Assembly: GCA_018262775.1 (NCBI GenBank) | Contig: JADFDU010000024.1 | Coordinates: 1-36,899 of the forward strand | DNA from: Rhodocyclaceae bacterium | Lineage (GTDB): Bacteria > Pseudomonadota > Gammaproteobacteria > Burkholderiales > Rhodocyclaceae | Direction: 5' to 3' | DNA length: 36,899 bases | Notes under the pieces: generated by a model | Seen by the model: the letters and a program-made list of their open reading frames with translations, nothing else | Databases searched by the model: none | Told to the model about the DNA's origin: nothing | Translations under genes and position numbers: made by a program | Shown here: positions 16,163 to 26,000 of the stretch, one piece after another | How positions within the stretch are numbered: position 1 is the stretch's first letter | Layout of the letters: each line of letters starts with the position of its first letter

Positions 16163-17652
16163 AGCTTGCGCGCACGCTTTAGCAGGAAGTGCGCCAACAG
16201 CGGCACCGGCCGCCCCGTCGAGCCTTTGCTGGCGCCCGAGCGCCAGGCCGTACCGGCGACGTCGAGATGCGCCCAACGGTATTTCTTAGTGAAGCGTGCC
16301 AGGAAACATGCCGCGGTGATGGTGCCTGCGGCGCGGCTACCACTGATGTTGGGGATGTCGGCGAAATTGCTCTTGAGCATCTCCTGGTAATCCTCCCACA
16401 GGGGTAATTGCCAGGCGCGGTCGCCCGAAGTGTGGCCTGCCTCCAGCAAGGCCTCGGCGAGCGCGTCGTCGTTGGCCATCAGGCCTGAGGCGACCGCGCC
16501 CAGGGCGATGACGCAGGCGCCAGTCAGCGTAGCGATATCCACCACACAGTCGGGTTCGAAACGCTCGGCATAGGTGAGGGCGTCGCACAGGATGAGGCGC
16601 CCCTCCGCGTCGGTATTGAGGATCTCGATGGTCTGGCCCGACATGGAGGTGACGATGTCACCCGGCCGGGTGGCCGCACCGCCAGGCATGTTTTCGGTGG
16701 CGGGGATGAGGCCGACGACATTCAGCGGCAGCTTCATGGCGGCGAGGGCATGGAAGGTGCCGAGTACGCTGGCCGCGCCGGACATGTCGTATTTCATTTC
16801 GTCCATCTCGGCGCCCGGCTTGAGGGAGATGCCGCCGGTGTCGAAGGTGACGCCCTTGCCCACCAGCACGACAGGTTTCGCCTTGGCCTTGCCGCCACGA
16901 TACTCCAGCACGATGAAGCGCGGCGGCTGGTGCGAGCCGTGCGCAACCGACAGCAGCGAGCCCATGCCGAGCTTTTCCATGCCGGCATGATCGAGCACCG
17001 TGCATTTCAGCTTAAATTGCTTGGCCAGCTTTTGCGCCTGTTGCGCCAGGTAAGTCGGTGTGCAAATGTTGGCCGGCAGATTGCCCAGTTCGCGCGTGAG
17101 ATTCATGCCCTGCGCGATGGCCTCGCCTTGCGAGAGCGCGGTGCCGGCGGATTTGCTGTCCTTGCCGGCCACAGCGAACGCGATGGCAGCCAGGGCGGGC
17201 TTGTCATTGTCTTTCTTCGACTTGAGCTGGTCAGACCGATAGAGGGTGTCATGGGCCGCCAATACTCCCTGGCGCACCCTCCAGGCCGCGTTGCGTTTGG
17301 CGACGGACAGTTCGCTCAGGGTGATGAGGACGTCCTCGCTGCCGGTGTGTTTCAGCGCCCGCAGCGTGGCGGCAACGGCTTCGCGATAGGCCTTCTCGCC
17401 GAATTCGGCCTCCTTGCCGAGGCCGACCAGCAAGACGCGTCCGGCTGTGATGCCCGGCGTGCCGTGCAACAGTAGCGACGTACCGGCTTTTCCTTCCATG
17501 TCGCCCTGGTGCAGGATTCCTGTCAGGTGACCGCCGGCAGACTTGTCCAACCTTTGTGCTGGTGCCGACAGCGTGCGCGAGTCGAACACGCCGACTGCGA
17601 TGCAGTCACATCGGGCCTTATCCGGGCTACCGCTTTTTATGCTAAATTCCAC
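16159..17652 (-). CDS. pepA: Leucyl aminopeptidase PepA
   Basis: This 497-aa cytosolic M17 aminopeptidase releases N-terminal residues with a two-metal site; in E. coli PepA also binds DNA. The signature NTDAEGRL is at about 346-353, with metal and catalytic residues in GKGVTFDTGGISLKPG (about 265-280) and MSGAASVLG. The GTG at 17652 is chosen because AAGGAGGAG lies 8 nt upstream and the product begins MEFSIKSGSP, as in homologues. A TTG two codons earlier would be too close to that site. It heads the pepA-holC-DUF2486-valS group and is divergent from lptF across about 60 bp. Confidence 0.96.
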   Translation of the reverse strand: MEFSIKSGSPDKARCDCIAVGVFDSRTLSAPAQRLDKSAGGHLTGILHQGDMEGKAGTSLLLHGTPGITAGRVLLVGLGKEAEFGEKAYREAVAATLRALKHTGSEDVLITLSELSVAKRNAAWRVRQGVLAAHDTLYRSDQLKSKKDNDKPALAAIAFAVAGKDSKSAGTALSQGEAIAQGMNLTRELGNLPANICTPTYLAQQAQKLAKQFKLKCTVLDHAGMEKLGMGSLLSVAHGSHQPPRFIVLEYRGGKAKAKPVVLVGKGVTFDTGGISLKPGAEMDEMKYDMSGAASVLGTFHALAAMKLPLNVVGLIPATENMPGGAATRPGDIVTSMSGQTIEILNTDAEGRLILCDALTYAERFEPDCVVDIATLTGACVIALGAVASGLMANDDALAEALLEAGHTSGDRAWQLPLWEDYQEMLKSNFADIPNISGSRAAGTITAACFLARFTKKYRWAHLDVAGTAWRSGASKGSTGRPVPLLAHFLLKRARKL

Positions 17653-17714
17653 GCGCAACTCCTCCTTGGCAAATTAGGCTCCGATTATCCCTTTTCCCCT
17701 TAGAAGAAGTCAAA

Positions 17715-18836
17715 ATGGCGCGCGGGCTGACTTTTGAGCGTGCGGTGATACGTGAATGCACCGGCACCGCCGGCGCAACATTCGTTGCCCTGTTCGCCAT
17801 TCTGCTGACGACCCAGTTGATCCGCCTGCTGAGCCAGGCTGCCGGTGGCAAGCTGGTGTCCGAGGCCGTGGTTGCCCTGCTCGGCTTTGGCGCGCTGACG
17901 CATCTGCCGATTCTGCTTTCATTGACCCTGTTTATCGCGGTGCTGCTGACTTTGTCCCGCAGTTACCGCGATTCGGAGATGTCGGTATGGTTCGCCTCTG
18001 GCCTGCCGCTGACGGCCTGGGTGAAGCCGGTACTGAAATTCTCCGCTCCGCTCGTGGCGGCGATTGCCGTGCTGTCCCTGCTGCTTTCCCCCTGGGCGCA
18101 ATCCAAGAGTACCGAATACCGCCAGCGCATGGATACGCGTGACGACGTCGCGCGCGTATCGCCAGGCGCCTTCAAGGAATCGGCCAGTGGCGAGCGCGTG
18201 TTCTTCGTGGAGGCTGCCTCCGGTGAATCCGCCCCCGGTGAATCTGCTTCTGGCGAGGAGGGGGCGGTGAGGAACATCTTCATCAGTTCGGTGCAGCATG
18301 GCCGGCTGGGGGTCATGATGTCCAGTAATGGATATACCGAGAACATGCCCAATGGCGACCGTTTCGTGGTACTTGTCGATGGCCGCCGCTATGAAGGCAC
18401 GCCCGGATCGCCGGAATACCGCGTCATGGAATTCGAGCGCTACGCCGTACGCATCGAGACGAAGGAGGCACGCGGCATCGAGCAGACGACGAAGAGCCTA
18501 CCCACCTGGGCATTGCTGCAGGGGGGCAGCAATGCCGGCAAGGGGGAAGTGCTCTGGCGCCTCGGATTGCCGCTGGCGGCCTTCAATCTGGCCCTGCTGG
18601 CCATTCCGCTCAGCTTCGTCAATCCGCGCGCCGGGCGTACCAACAATCTGGTTTTGGCGCTATTGACCTACATGTTCTACAGCAACCTGGTCTCGGTATG
18701 CCAAGCCTGGGTGGCACAAGGAAGACTGAGCTTCGATACGGGCTGGTGGCTGGTGCATGTCGTGATGTTCGTCGTGATGATCCTGCTCTTCTTTAAACGC
18801 CTGTCGATATTTTCCTGGGCGAGACTGCGCCGATGA
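17715..18836 (+). CDS. lptF: LPS export permease LptF
   Basis: This 373-aa inner-membrane protein is the LptF half of the LptB2FG ABC transporter, which extracts lipopolysaccharide. It has three N-terminal membrane segments (about 18-40, 55-82, 105-126), a periplasmic beta-jellyroll domain (about 130-270) and three C-terminal segments. The GLPLTAWVKPVLKFSAP coupling region and the NPRAGRTNNL motif are typical. The periplasmic domain carries an unusual Gly-Glu-Ser repeat at 169-183. The ATG at 17715 has the weak purine-rich site AGAAGAAG. Its stop overlaps the lptG start by 4 nt. Confidence 0.95.
   Translation: MARGLTFERAVIRECTGTAGATFVALFAILLTTQLIRLLSQAAGGKLVSEAVVALLGFGALTHLPILLSLTLFIAVLLTLSRSYRDSEMSVWFASGLPLTAWVKPVLKFSAPLVAAIAVLSLLLSPWAQSKSTEYRQRMDTRDDVARVSPGAFKESASGERVFFVEAASGESAPGESASGEEGAVRNIFISSVQHGRLGVMMSSNGYTENMPNGDRFVVLVDGRRYEGTPGSPEYRVMEFERYAVRIETKEARGIEQTTKSLPTWALLQGGSNAGKGEVLWRLGLPLAAFNLALLAIPLSFVNPRAGRTNNLVLALLTYMFYSNLVSVCQAWVAQGRLSFDTGWWLVHVVMFVVMILLFFKRLSIFSWARLRR
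18219..18263 (+). repeat. 15-bp tandem repeat inside lptF
   Basis: Three consecutive 5-residue units, SGESA, PGESA and SGEEG (residues 169-183), are encoded by diverged 15-bp units in the periplasmic-domain part of lptF. A related ASGER occurs 9 residues earlier. The reading frame is kept. It looks like a local slippage expansion in a surface loop. Confidence 0.6.
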
Positions 18837-19906
18837 AGGTCTACCAGCGCTACTTGGCAAGAGAGATCTATTCCGCCGTGACGCTGGTGCTCATGGCGTT
18901 TCTGATGCTGTTCGCGTTTTTCGACTTCATCAATGAACTGCAAAGTCTGGGCCAGGGCAGTTACCAGTTGCGCTATGTGGCGCTTTTCGTGTTGTTGACC
19001 TTGCCGGGCCATGTGTATGAGCTTGCGCCGATCGCAGTGCTGATCGGCACGCTCTATGCCCTGACCATGCTCGCCCGCCACTCCGAGATTACCGTCTTGC
19101 GCGCTTCGGGTTTGTCGACCGCTGCGATCCTCGGGGGCTTCGCGAAAATCGGGCTGGCCTTCGTGGTGCTGACGTTCGTGGTCGGGGACTTCATCGCGCC
19201 GCCGGCGGAGCGCGCCGCCAAGGAGTTGCGCCTCCAGGCGATGTCGCAGGTGGTGGGACAGGAGTTTCGCTCCGGCCTGTGGGTCAAGGACGACATGAGT
19301 TTCATCAATGTGCGCACGGTTCTGCCCGATTCCAGGCTGGAAGGGGTGCGCATTTACGAGTTCGACAAGAACCATATCCTGCGCTCGATTTCCGAAGCGC
19401 AGGAGGGCGAGTACCTGCCACCGGGCAAGTGGCGGCTCAAGAATGTTGCACAGACCGTGTTCGAGAAGGATCGGGCCAAGGTGAACCGTCTGCCGGAAGC
19501 CGTCTGGCAGTCCGCGATCAACCCGGAAATACTCAGTGTCCTGCTGGTCATGCCCGAACGCATGTCGGTAGCCAGTCTGTATCGCTATATTCGCCACCTC
19601 AAGGACAATCAGGTCAAGACGCAACGTTACGAGATCGCGATGTGGAAGAAGATGGTGTACCCGCTGGCGGCGCTGGTCATGATGGCACTGGCGTTGCCGT
19701 TTGCCTACCTTCAGGATCGCATGGGGGCCGTCAGTGTCAAGGTGTTCGCCGGCATCATGCTCGGCATTACCTTCCATATGCTGAACGGACTGTTCTCCAA
19801 CCTCGGTATCATCAACAGCTGGCCACCCTTCTTCTCGGCCATTACGCCGAGCGCACTCTTCCTGTTGGCGGCGGCCGGCATGTTGTGGTGGGTCGAGCGC
19901 CGCTGA
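18833..19906 (+). CDS. lptG: LPS export permease LptG
   Basis: This 357-aa protein is the second permease of the Lpt transporter and works with LptF, LptB and LptC. It begins MKVYQRYLAREIYSAVTLVLMAFLMLFAFFDF, the classic LptG start. It then has the RASGLSTAAILG coupling helix, a periplasmic jellyroll domain (about 125-260) and C-terminal segments ending in the FNGLFSNLG-like motif NGLFSNLGIINSWPP. It overlaps lptF by ATGA. Its TGA stop abuts the stop of the convergent RDD gene in the palindrome TGATCA, leaving no intergenic base. Confidence 0.96.
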   Translation: MKVYQRYLAREIYSAVTLVLMAFLMLFAFFDFINELQSLGQGSYQLRYVALFVLLTLPGHVYELAPIAVLIGTLYALTMLARHSEITVLRASGLSTAAILGGFAKIGLAFVVLTFVVGDFIAPPAERAAKELRLQAMSQVVGQEFRSGLWVKDDMSFINVRTVLPDSRLEGVRIYEFDKNHILRSISEAQEGEYLPPGKWRLKNVAQTVFEKDRAKVNRLPEAVWQSAINPEILSVLLVMPERMSVASLYRYIRHLKDNQVKTQRYEIAMWKKMVYPLAALVMMALALPFAYLQDRMGAVSVKVFAGIMLGITFHMLNGLFSNLGIINSWPPFFSAITPSALFLLAAAGMLWWVERR

Positions 19907-20341
19907 TCAATTTACCTTGACGAGTCGGGTTCCGGCCAGGCGGTCATGCAGGAACTGCTGGTCGCGGTCGACCAGCGCCCAGAAAATCCCGATGCCGCAG
20001 ACGAGCAGGGATGGCCAAGCCAGCACATAGCGCTGGAGGACCTGGCGTCGCGTCAGCGGCTCGCCGTGGGCACTCACCAGCCTGATCTTCCAGGTTTGCA
20101 TGGCCAGGGTTTGCCCGTTGCGTTTCCACAGCCAGCCAAAATAAAGCAGCAGGACAATGAAAATGTGGAGCCAGAGTAGCGGACCGGGGACGGCCACTTT
20201 CAGGATCATGCCGATCAGCAGGTGGGGCAGGACGAATGCAACGCTCAATACCCCCAGCAGCAGGAACGACTCGTAAAACATGCTCGCCAGCCGCTTGCGT
20301 ATGCTGGGCGTCAAGCCGGCAGCGAGTGTAGCGTTCGCCAC
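19907..20341 (-). CDS. RDD-family membrane protein
   Basis: This 144-aa protein has three predicted membrane segments (about 18-50, 55-70, 108-125) and the RDD-family layout (PF06271), including TWKIRLVSAHGEPLTRRQVLQRYV and the terminal DRDQQFLHDRLAGTRLV. The first Asp of the family's R-D-D signature is not present in the first helix (RKRLASMFYES), a variation common in betaproteobacterial members. The function is unknown; some relatives act in ion exchange. It is the last gene of the sigma factor-DUF3619-DUF3106-RDD operon, 3 nt from DUF3106. Confidence 0.85.
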   Translation of the reverse strand: MANATLAAGLTPSIRKRLASMFYESFLLLGVLSVAFVLPHLLIGMILKVAVPGPLLWLHIFIVLLLYFGWLWKRNGQTLAMQTWKIRLVSAHGEPLTRRQVLQRYVLAWPSLLVCGIGIFWALVDRDQQFLHDRLAGTRLVKVN

Positions 20342-20344
20342 GGC

Positions 20345-20983
20345 TTACTGCTGAGGGACCGCGGGAGGAGGTGATTCCGGTACTGCTGCAGGGGGTTGTT
20401 CGGCCGCTTCGTCCGGAATGGCAACGCCCGGTTGTGCTGTAGTGGCCGGGACTGGCTTCGGAGTGACGGCAGCAGGAGGCAGGGCAGGAACAGCAGCGGC
20501 CGGCAACGGCTGCAGCTTTCTCGCCGGGTGTCGGGAGGCGGTACTAGACGACTTTACCGAAGACTTTTTGGCAGCCTTTTCTGCCAGACGTTTTTTTTCT
20601 TCATCTGGCAATTCCCTGTATTGATACCATTTTTCCTTGATGTCTTCCTTACGTTCGGGTGGAGCTGTTTTCAGGTTCTTATACTGAACCCGGGCTTGCG
20701 AACGTTGTTCTGGCGTCAGACTGGCCCAGTCTTTGATGCGCCTTTGGACGCGTGTCTGTTCTTCCGGATTCATGGTCGGGTAGCGCTTGGCTATGCCCAG
20801 CCATTTTTTCTTGCGAAAAGCCTCCATCTTGTCCCAGTCGCGGGCAAGGGGCGCGAGAATCTGTTTCTGTTCCTGGTTGAGTTCAACCCACGCCGGCTGC
20901 CTCAGTTCCGGGACGACGGCTTGGGCGGAGAAGATCGGAGCGAAAGCGAGAATCAGTCCTGCGACGAATGCTCGGAGAGCCAT
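20345..20983 (-). CDS. DUF3106 secreted protein with Pro/Ala-rich tail
   Basis: This 212-aa protein starts with a signal peptide (MALRAFVAGLILAFAPIFSAQA). A charged helical DUF3106 region follows (about 25-140), with repeated L-x-P-x-(Q/E)-(Q/R) turns such as LNQEQKQILAPL, MNPEEQTRVQRR and LTPEQRSQARVQ, which resemble CpxP/Spy-type periplasmic sensors. The last 70 residues are Pro/Ala-rich and probably disordered. It overlaps the DUF3619 gene by 31 nt. In many betaproteobacteria it sits in the same operon as an ECF-type sigma factor, so an envelope-stress feedback role is plausible but unproven. Confidence 0.85.
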   Translation of the reverse strand: MALRAFVAGLILAFAPIFSAQAVVPELRQPAWVELNQEQKQILAPLARDWDKMEAFRKKKWLGIAKRYPTMNPEEQTRVQRRIKDWASLTPEQRSQARVQYKNLKTAPPERKEDIKEKWYQYRELPDEEKKRLAEKAAKKSSVKSSSTASRHPARKLQPLPAAAVPALPPAAVTPKPVPATTAQPGVAIPDEAAEQPPAAVPESPPPAVPQQ

Positions 20984-21333
20984 GCCTGGAAGCCCTTGTC
21001 TAGGTAGGCGCTGATTGGCAGATCATCAGCGAGAAGCGCGCTATCGATTGCTTCGTGCTCATCGGCCTTTTGGAAATCGTTCCAGGTGGAAACTCCGAAG
21101 ACCGCGAAAACCAGAACAGCAATTGCTACAAGAGCGCGGGCATGGGGCAAAAAAACGTCGGTGGCGATATGACCAACGCCTGTCAGGCTCAGGTGAGCAC
21201 CGGCAACTTTTTGATGAGAAAGCGCTTTCATGCGTGACTCAAACAGTCTGTCGGCCGTTTTTCGGTCGATCTTATCCGCTCCCAGGTTGAGGTAGTGGCG
21301 GACCTTGTAGGCGATTTCACGTTCCTCGTTCAT
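20953..21333 (-). CDS. DUF3619 single-pass membrane protein
   Basis: This 126-aa protein has an N-terminal cytoplasmic helical part (MNEEREIAYKVRHYLNLGADKIDRKTADRLFESRMKAL), one membrane segment (about 64-82, ALVAIAVLVFAVFGVSTW) and a short C-terminal periplasmic part. The layout is that of a small anti-sigma factor. The ATG at 21333 overlaps the TGA of the sigma gene (ATGA), so the two products are translationally coupled, as sigma/anti-sigma pairs often are. The family is known as DUF3619 with no assigned function; the anti-sigma idea is inference. Confidence 0.85.
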   Translation of the reverse strand: MNEEREIAYKVRHYLNLGADKIDRKTADRLFESRMKALSHQKVAGAHLSLTGVGHIATDVFLPHARALVAIAVLVFAVFGVSTWNDFQKADEHEAIDSALLADDLPISAYLDKGFQAWLSEHSSQD

Positions 21334-21875
21334 AGCTCGACACCCTTTGCCTTCAATGCAGTGGCCAATGAATGCGTTGCCCGGGAGCAATGCGTCTTCA
21401 CACTGCCCTCCGAGCACCCCATTGCCGCCGCAGTTTCGGCGATATCCATATCTTCCCAGTAACGCATCAGGAAGGCCTCGCGTTGACGCGGCGGCAATCT
21501 CTTGATTCCTTCTTCAATGATTGCAAGGACTTGTGTCTGTTCAAGGCTACCATGCGGAGTCGTTGGTGAATATGAGCCCTGTTCGACCTCCAGCGTTTCC
21601 AGCAAGTCGGCATCTTCGTCGTCCGACGAAGAAAAGGCCGAAAACAGGGTAGTCCACATCGAGCGCACTTTCTGTCTGCGGTAAAAATCGCGGATGGTGT
21701 TCTGCAGGATGCGCTGGAAAAGCATCGGCAGTTCACCTGCTGGTTTATTTCCATATTTCTCCGCCAGTTTAAGCATCGAATCCTGCACGATATCCAGCGC
21801 GGCCTCGCCATCGCGCACCGCGAACAAAGCTTGCTTGTAGGCCCGCCGCTCAACACTGGCGAGAAAATCCGACAA
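21330..21875 (-). CDS. ECF-like RNA polymerase sigma factor
   Basis: This 181-aa protein (from the TTG at 21875) has sigma-70 region 2 (about 15-70, with EAALDIVQDSMLKLAEKY and FQRILQNTIRDFYRRQKVRS) and region 4 (about 110-170, RLPPRQREAFLMRYWEDMDIAETAAAMGCSEGSVKTHCSRA), joined by an acidic linker. There is no ATG at the N-terminus. A CTG at 21893 would add LAARTE and restore the usual xELSDFLASVE start of relatives. The in-frame stop just before it limits the gene to CTG or TTG. It is the first gene of the DUF3619-DUF3106-RDD operon, a conserved betaproteobacterial arrangement, and is divergent from ilvB. Its regulon is unknown. Confidence 0.85.
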   Translation of the reverse strand: MSDFLASVERRAYKQALFAVRDGEAALDIVQDSMLKLAEKYGNKPAGELPMLFQRILQNTIRDFYRRQKVRSMWTTLFSAFSSSDDEDADLLETLEVEQGSYSPTTPHGSLEQTQVLAIIEEGIKRLPPRQREAFLMRYWEDMDIAETAAAMGCSEGSVKTHCSRATHSLATALKAKGVEL

Positions 21876-21896
21876 TTCCGTTCTGGCGGCCAGGAT

Positions 21897-21950
21897 TCAG
21901 TTTTCCGTAAGCTGCGAAGGGTTTTCTCCTTCGCGAAATGCCTTGACCAT
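21897..21950 (-). other. Possible 17-codon upstream reading frame before the sigma gene
   Basis: An ATG at 21950 opens 17 codons ending in TGA (21899-21897), in the same frame as the sigma gene and only one codon before the CTG at 21893. No Shine-Dalgarno precedes it. It may be chance, a leader whose termination feeds re-initiation at the odd sigma start, or a former N-terminus separated by a stop. Confidence 0.25.
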
Positions 21951-22014
21951 GAGAGGGGCGGTAAGTAAAATCACAGGTTTTTCAGCCGTTTATGGATGCC
22001 TTCTGGGTGCAACA

Positions 22015-23721
22015 ATGGTTTTGACTGGTGCGGAAATTGTAATCAGGTGCTTGCAGGAAGAAAAGGTCGAGTATGTTTTCGGCTATCCCGGCGGCTCTGT
22101 GCTGTTCATTTACGACGAACTCTTCAAGCAGGACAAGGTCCGCCATGTGTTGGTGCGCCATGAGCAGGGCGCCGTCCATGCCGCCGACGGCTATGCGCGT
22201 TCGACAGAGAAGGTTGGCGTGGCGCTGGTCACCTCCGGCCCGGGTGTGACGAACGCCGTTACCGGCATCGCCACCGCCCACATGGATTCGATTCCGCTGG
22301 TGATCATCTCCGGTCAGGTGCCGACCGCCTATATCGGCCAGGACGCCTTTCAGGAAGTCGATACCGTGGGCATTACCCGCCCCTGTGTCAAGCATAACTT
22401 CCTCGTCAAGGATATCCAGGAACTGGCTTCGACCATCAAGAAGGCATTCTATCTGGCGAAGAGCGGTCGTCCCGGGCCGGTGCTGGTTGACATCCCGAAA
22501 GATATTTCGGCAATGAAGTGCGAATACACCTACCCGAAATCGATCGCCATGCGCTCCTACAACCCGGTGATCAAGGGCCACCAGGGGCAGATCAAGAAGG
22601 CGGTACAGCTTCTGCTCGAAGCCAAGCGGCCGATGATCTACACCGGGGGCGGCGTCATTCTGTCGGATGCCGCCGACAAGTTGATCAAACTGGTCAGGCA
22701 GCTCGGCTTTCCGGTTACCAACACGCTGATGGGACTTGGTGGTTATCCGGCGACGGACAAGCAGTTCGTCGGCATGCTCGGCATGCATGGCACCTACGAA
22801 GCCAACATGGCCATGCAGCATTGCGACGTGCTGCTGGCAGTCGGCGCGCGCTTCGACGATCGCGTCATCGGCAACCCGGCCAACTTCGCCGAGGTGCCAC
22901 GCAAGATCATCCATATCGACATCGATCCATCATCGATTTCCAAGCGGGTCAAGGTGGATGTTCCCATCGTCGGTGACCTGCCGGAAGTGCTGGATGACAT
23001 CTCCAAGTTGCTCGCGGCCGGCGGTGACCGGCCGGACGAGAAGGCGGTCAAGGCCTGGTGGAAGCAAATTGATGAATGGCGCGGCAAGGATTGCCTCAAG
23101 TACGATCGCAAGAGCAAGATCATCAAGCCGCAGTTCGTCATCGAGAAGCTTTACGAGGTAACCAAGGGCGAGGCCTTTGTCACTTCCGATGTCGGCCAGC
23201 ACCAGATGTGGGCGGCGCAGTACTACAAGTTCGACAAGCCACGCCGCTGGATGAATTCAGGTGGTTTGGGCACGATGGGTTTCGGCCTGCCGGCGGCGAT
23301 GGGTGTCCAGCTTGCCCATCCCGAATCTCCCGTGGCGTGCGTTACCGGAGAAGGCAGCATCCAGATGTGCATCCAGGAACTATCGACCTGCAAGCAGTAT
23401 CGCCTGCCCGTCAAGATCGTTCTGCTCAACAACGGCTTCCTCGGTATGGTGCGCCAGTGGCAGCAGCTTTTCCATGGCAACCGTTACGCGGAATCCTACG
23501 TCGATGCGCTGCCGGATTTTGTCAGGCTGGCCGAGTCCTATGGGCATGTCGGCCTGCGCGTCGACAAGCCGGCCGATGTCGAGGGCGCACTGAAGGAAGC
23601 CTTTAAGCGCAAGGACGACCTGGTCTTCCTCGATTTCGCCATCGATCCGACCGAGAACGTCTATCCGATGGTGCAGGGCGGCAAGGGCCTCACCGAAATG
23701 ATTCTCTCCGAAGAGCTATAG
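22015..23721 (+). CDS. ilvB: Acetolactate synthase large subunit
   Basis: This 568-aa ThDP enzyme makes acetolactate or acetohydroxybutyrate, the first common step of valine, leucine and isoleucine synthesis. It shows the catalytic E50 in RHEQGAVHAADGYAR, the FAD/central domain (about 190-350) and the ThDP motif GEGS...LLNNGFLGMVRQWQ (about 450-490), with GEG in place of the commoner GDG. The ATG at 22015 gives MVLTGAEIVIRCLQEE, matching homologues; earlier in-frame starts at 21943 and 21949 would add a non-conserved tail. The Shine-Dalgarno is weak. ilvH follows after 5 nt. Confidence 0.96.
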   Translation: MVLTGAEIVIRCLQEEKVEYVFGYPGGSVLFIYDELFKQDKVRHVLVRHEQGAVHAADGYARSTEKVGVALVTSGPGVTNAVTGIATAHMDSIPLVIISGQVPTAYIGQDAFQEVDTVGITRPCVKHNFLVKDIQELASTIKKAFYLAKSGRPGPVLVDIPKDISAMKCEYTYPKSIAMRSYNPVIKGHQGQIKKAVQLLLEAKRPMIYTGGGVILSDAADKLIKLVRQLGFPVTNTLMGLGGYPATDKQFVGMLGMHGTYEANMAMQHCDVLLAVGARFDDRVIGNPANFAEVPRKIIHIDIDPSSISKRVKVDVPIVGDLPEVLDDISKLLAAGGDRPDEKAVKAWWKQIDEWRGKDCLKYDRKSKIIKPQFVIEKLYEVTKGEAFVTSDVGQHQMWAAQYYKFDKPRRWMNSGGLGTMGFGLPAAMGVQLAHPESPVACVTGEGSIQMCIQELSTCKQYRLPVKIVLLNNGFLGMVRQWQQLFHGNRYAESYVDALPDFVRLAESYGHVGLRVDKPADVEGALKEAFKRKDDLVFLDFAIDPTENVYPMVQGGKGLTEMILSEEL

Positions 23722-23726
23722 GCATC

Positions 23727-25293
<1,567 letters not shown>

Positions 25294-25319
25294 CACTACA
25301 CAAACAAAGGCTGTTACTG

Positions 25320-25964
25320 GTGCCGTCTTATCCTCACCCGATCATCGCCAGGGAGGGCTGGCCCTTCCTGGCGGTTTCCGTCGTGGTGGCGCTGGCCGCC
25401 GCCTGGCTGGCCGGCTGGGGCTGGTCGCTGCCGCTGTGGGTCTGGACCGCCTTCGTCCTGCAGTTCTTTCGCGATCCGGCAAGACCGATTCCGGGTACGG
25501 CGAAGGACGTCCTCTCGCCTGCAGACGGGCGCATCGTCGCCATTCAGACAACGCGCGATCCCTACATTGATCGCGAGGCGCTCAAGATCAGTGTCTTCAT
25601 GAACGTTTTCAACGTCCATTCCAACCGTAGCCCGGTGGACGGTGAAGTGAAAGGCCACTGGTACCATGCCGGCAGCTTTGTGAACGCCGCCCTGGACAAG
25701 GCCTCGCTGGAGAACGAGCGCAACGCGCTCTGGCTGCGTACCGCTGACGGACAGGATGTCACCAGCGTGCAGGTGGCGGGGCTCATTGCCCGGCGCATCC
25801 TCTGCTACGTGAAGGAAGGTGATGCGCTCACACGAGGCCAGCGCTATGGCTTCATCCGTTTCGGTTCGCGCGTCGATGTCTATCTGCCGCCTGCGGCGAA
25901 GCCCAAGGTGACCATCGGCGAAAAGGTATCCGCCTCGGCGACCATTCTTGCCGAACTGCCCTGA
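25320..25964 (+). CDS. psd: Phosphatidylserine decarboxylase
   Basis: This 214-aa membrane enzyme makes phosphatidylethanolamine. It is a short Psd-type proenzyme that self-cleaves at G182-S183 in FGSRVD, turning Ser183 into the pyruvoyl group. A hydrophobic hairpin covers residues 15-50, followed by [10 protein letters not shown] (about 66) and the [14 protein letters not shown] core. The GTG at 25320 is chosen: AAAGG lies 9 nt upstream and the product begins [16 protein letters not shown] as in relatives. The frame is open far upstream inside ilvC, but that extension is not conserved. ilvC, psd and pssA are closely spaced. Confidence 0.95.
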   Translation: MPSYPHPIIAREGWPFLAVSVVVALAAAWLAGWGWSLPLWVWTAFVLQFFRDPARPIPGTAKDVLSPADGRIVAIQTTRDPYIDREALKISVFMNVFNVHSNRSPVDGEVKGHWYHAGSFVNAALDKASLENERNALWLRTADGQDVTSVQVAGLIARRILCYVKEGDALTRGQRYGFIRFGSRVDVYLPPAAKPKVTIGEKVSASATILAELP

Positions 25965-26000
25965 ACCGACGCCCCGAATCCCCTCGACTACAATAGGGCC

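Noticed and set aside
18677..19777. A 366-codon open frame antisense to lptG
   Set aside because: Its composition (Gln/His/Arg-rich) is that of a shadow frame, and lptG on the other strand has full family motifs.
21943..22014. Longer ilvB start (TTG 21943 or ATG 21949)
   Set aside because: The extra residues are not like any acetolactate synthase N-terminus, whereas the ATG at 22015 aligns with the family start.
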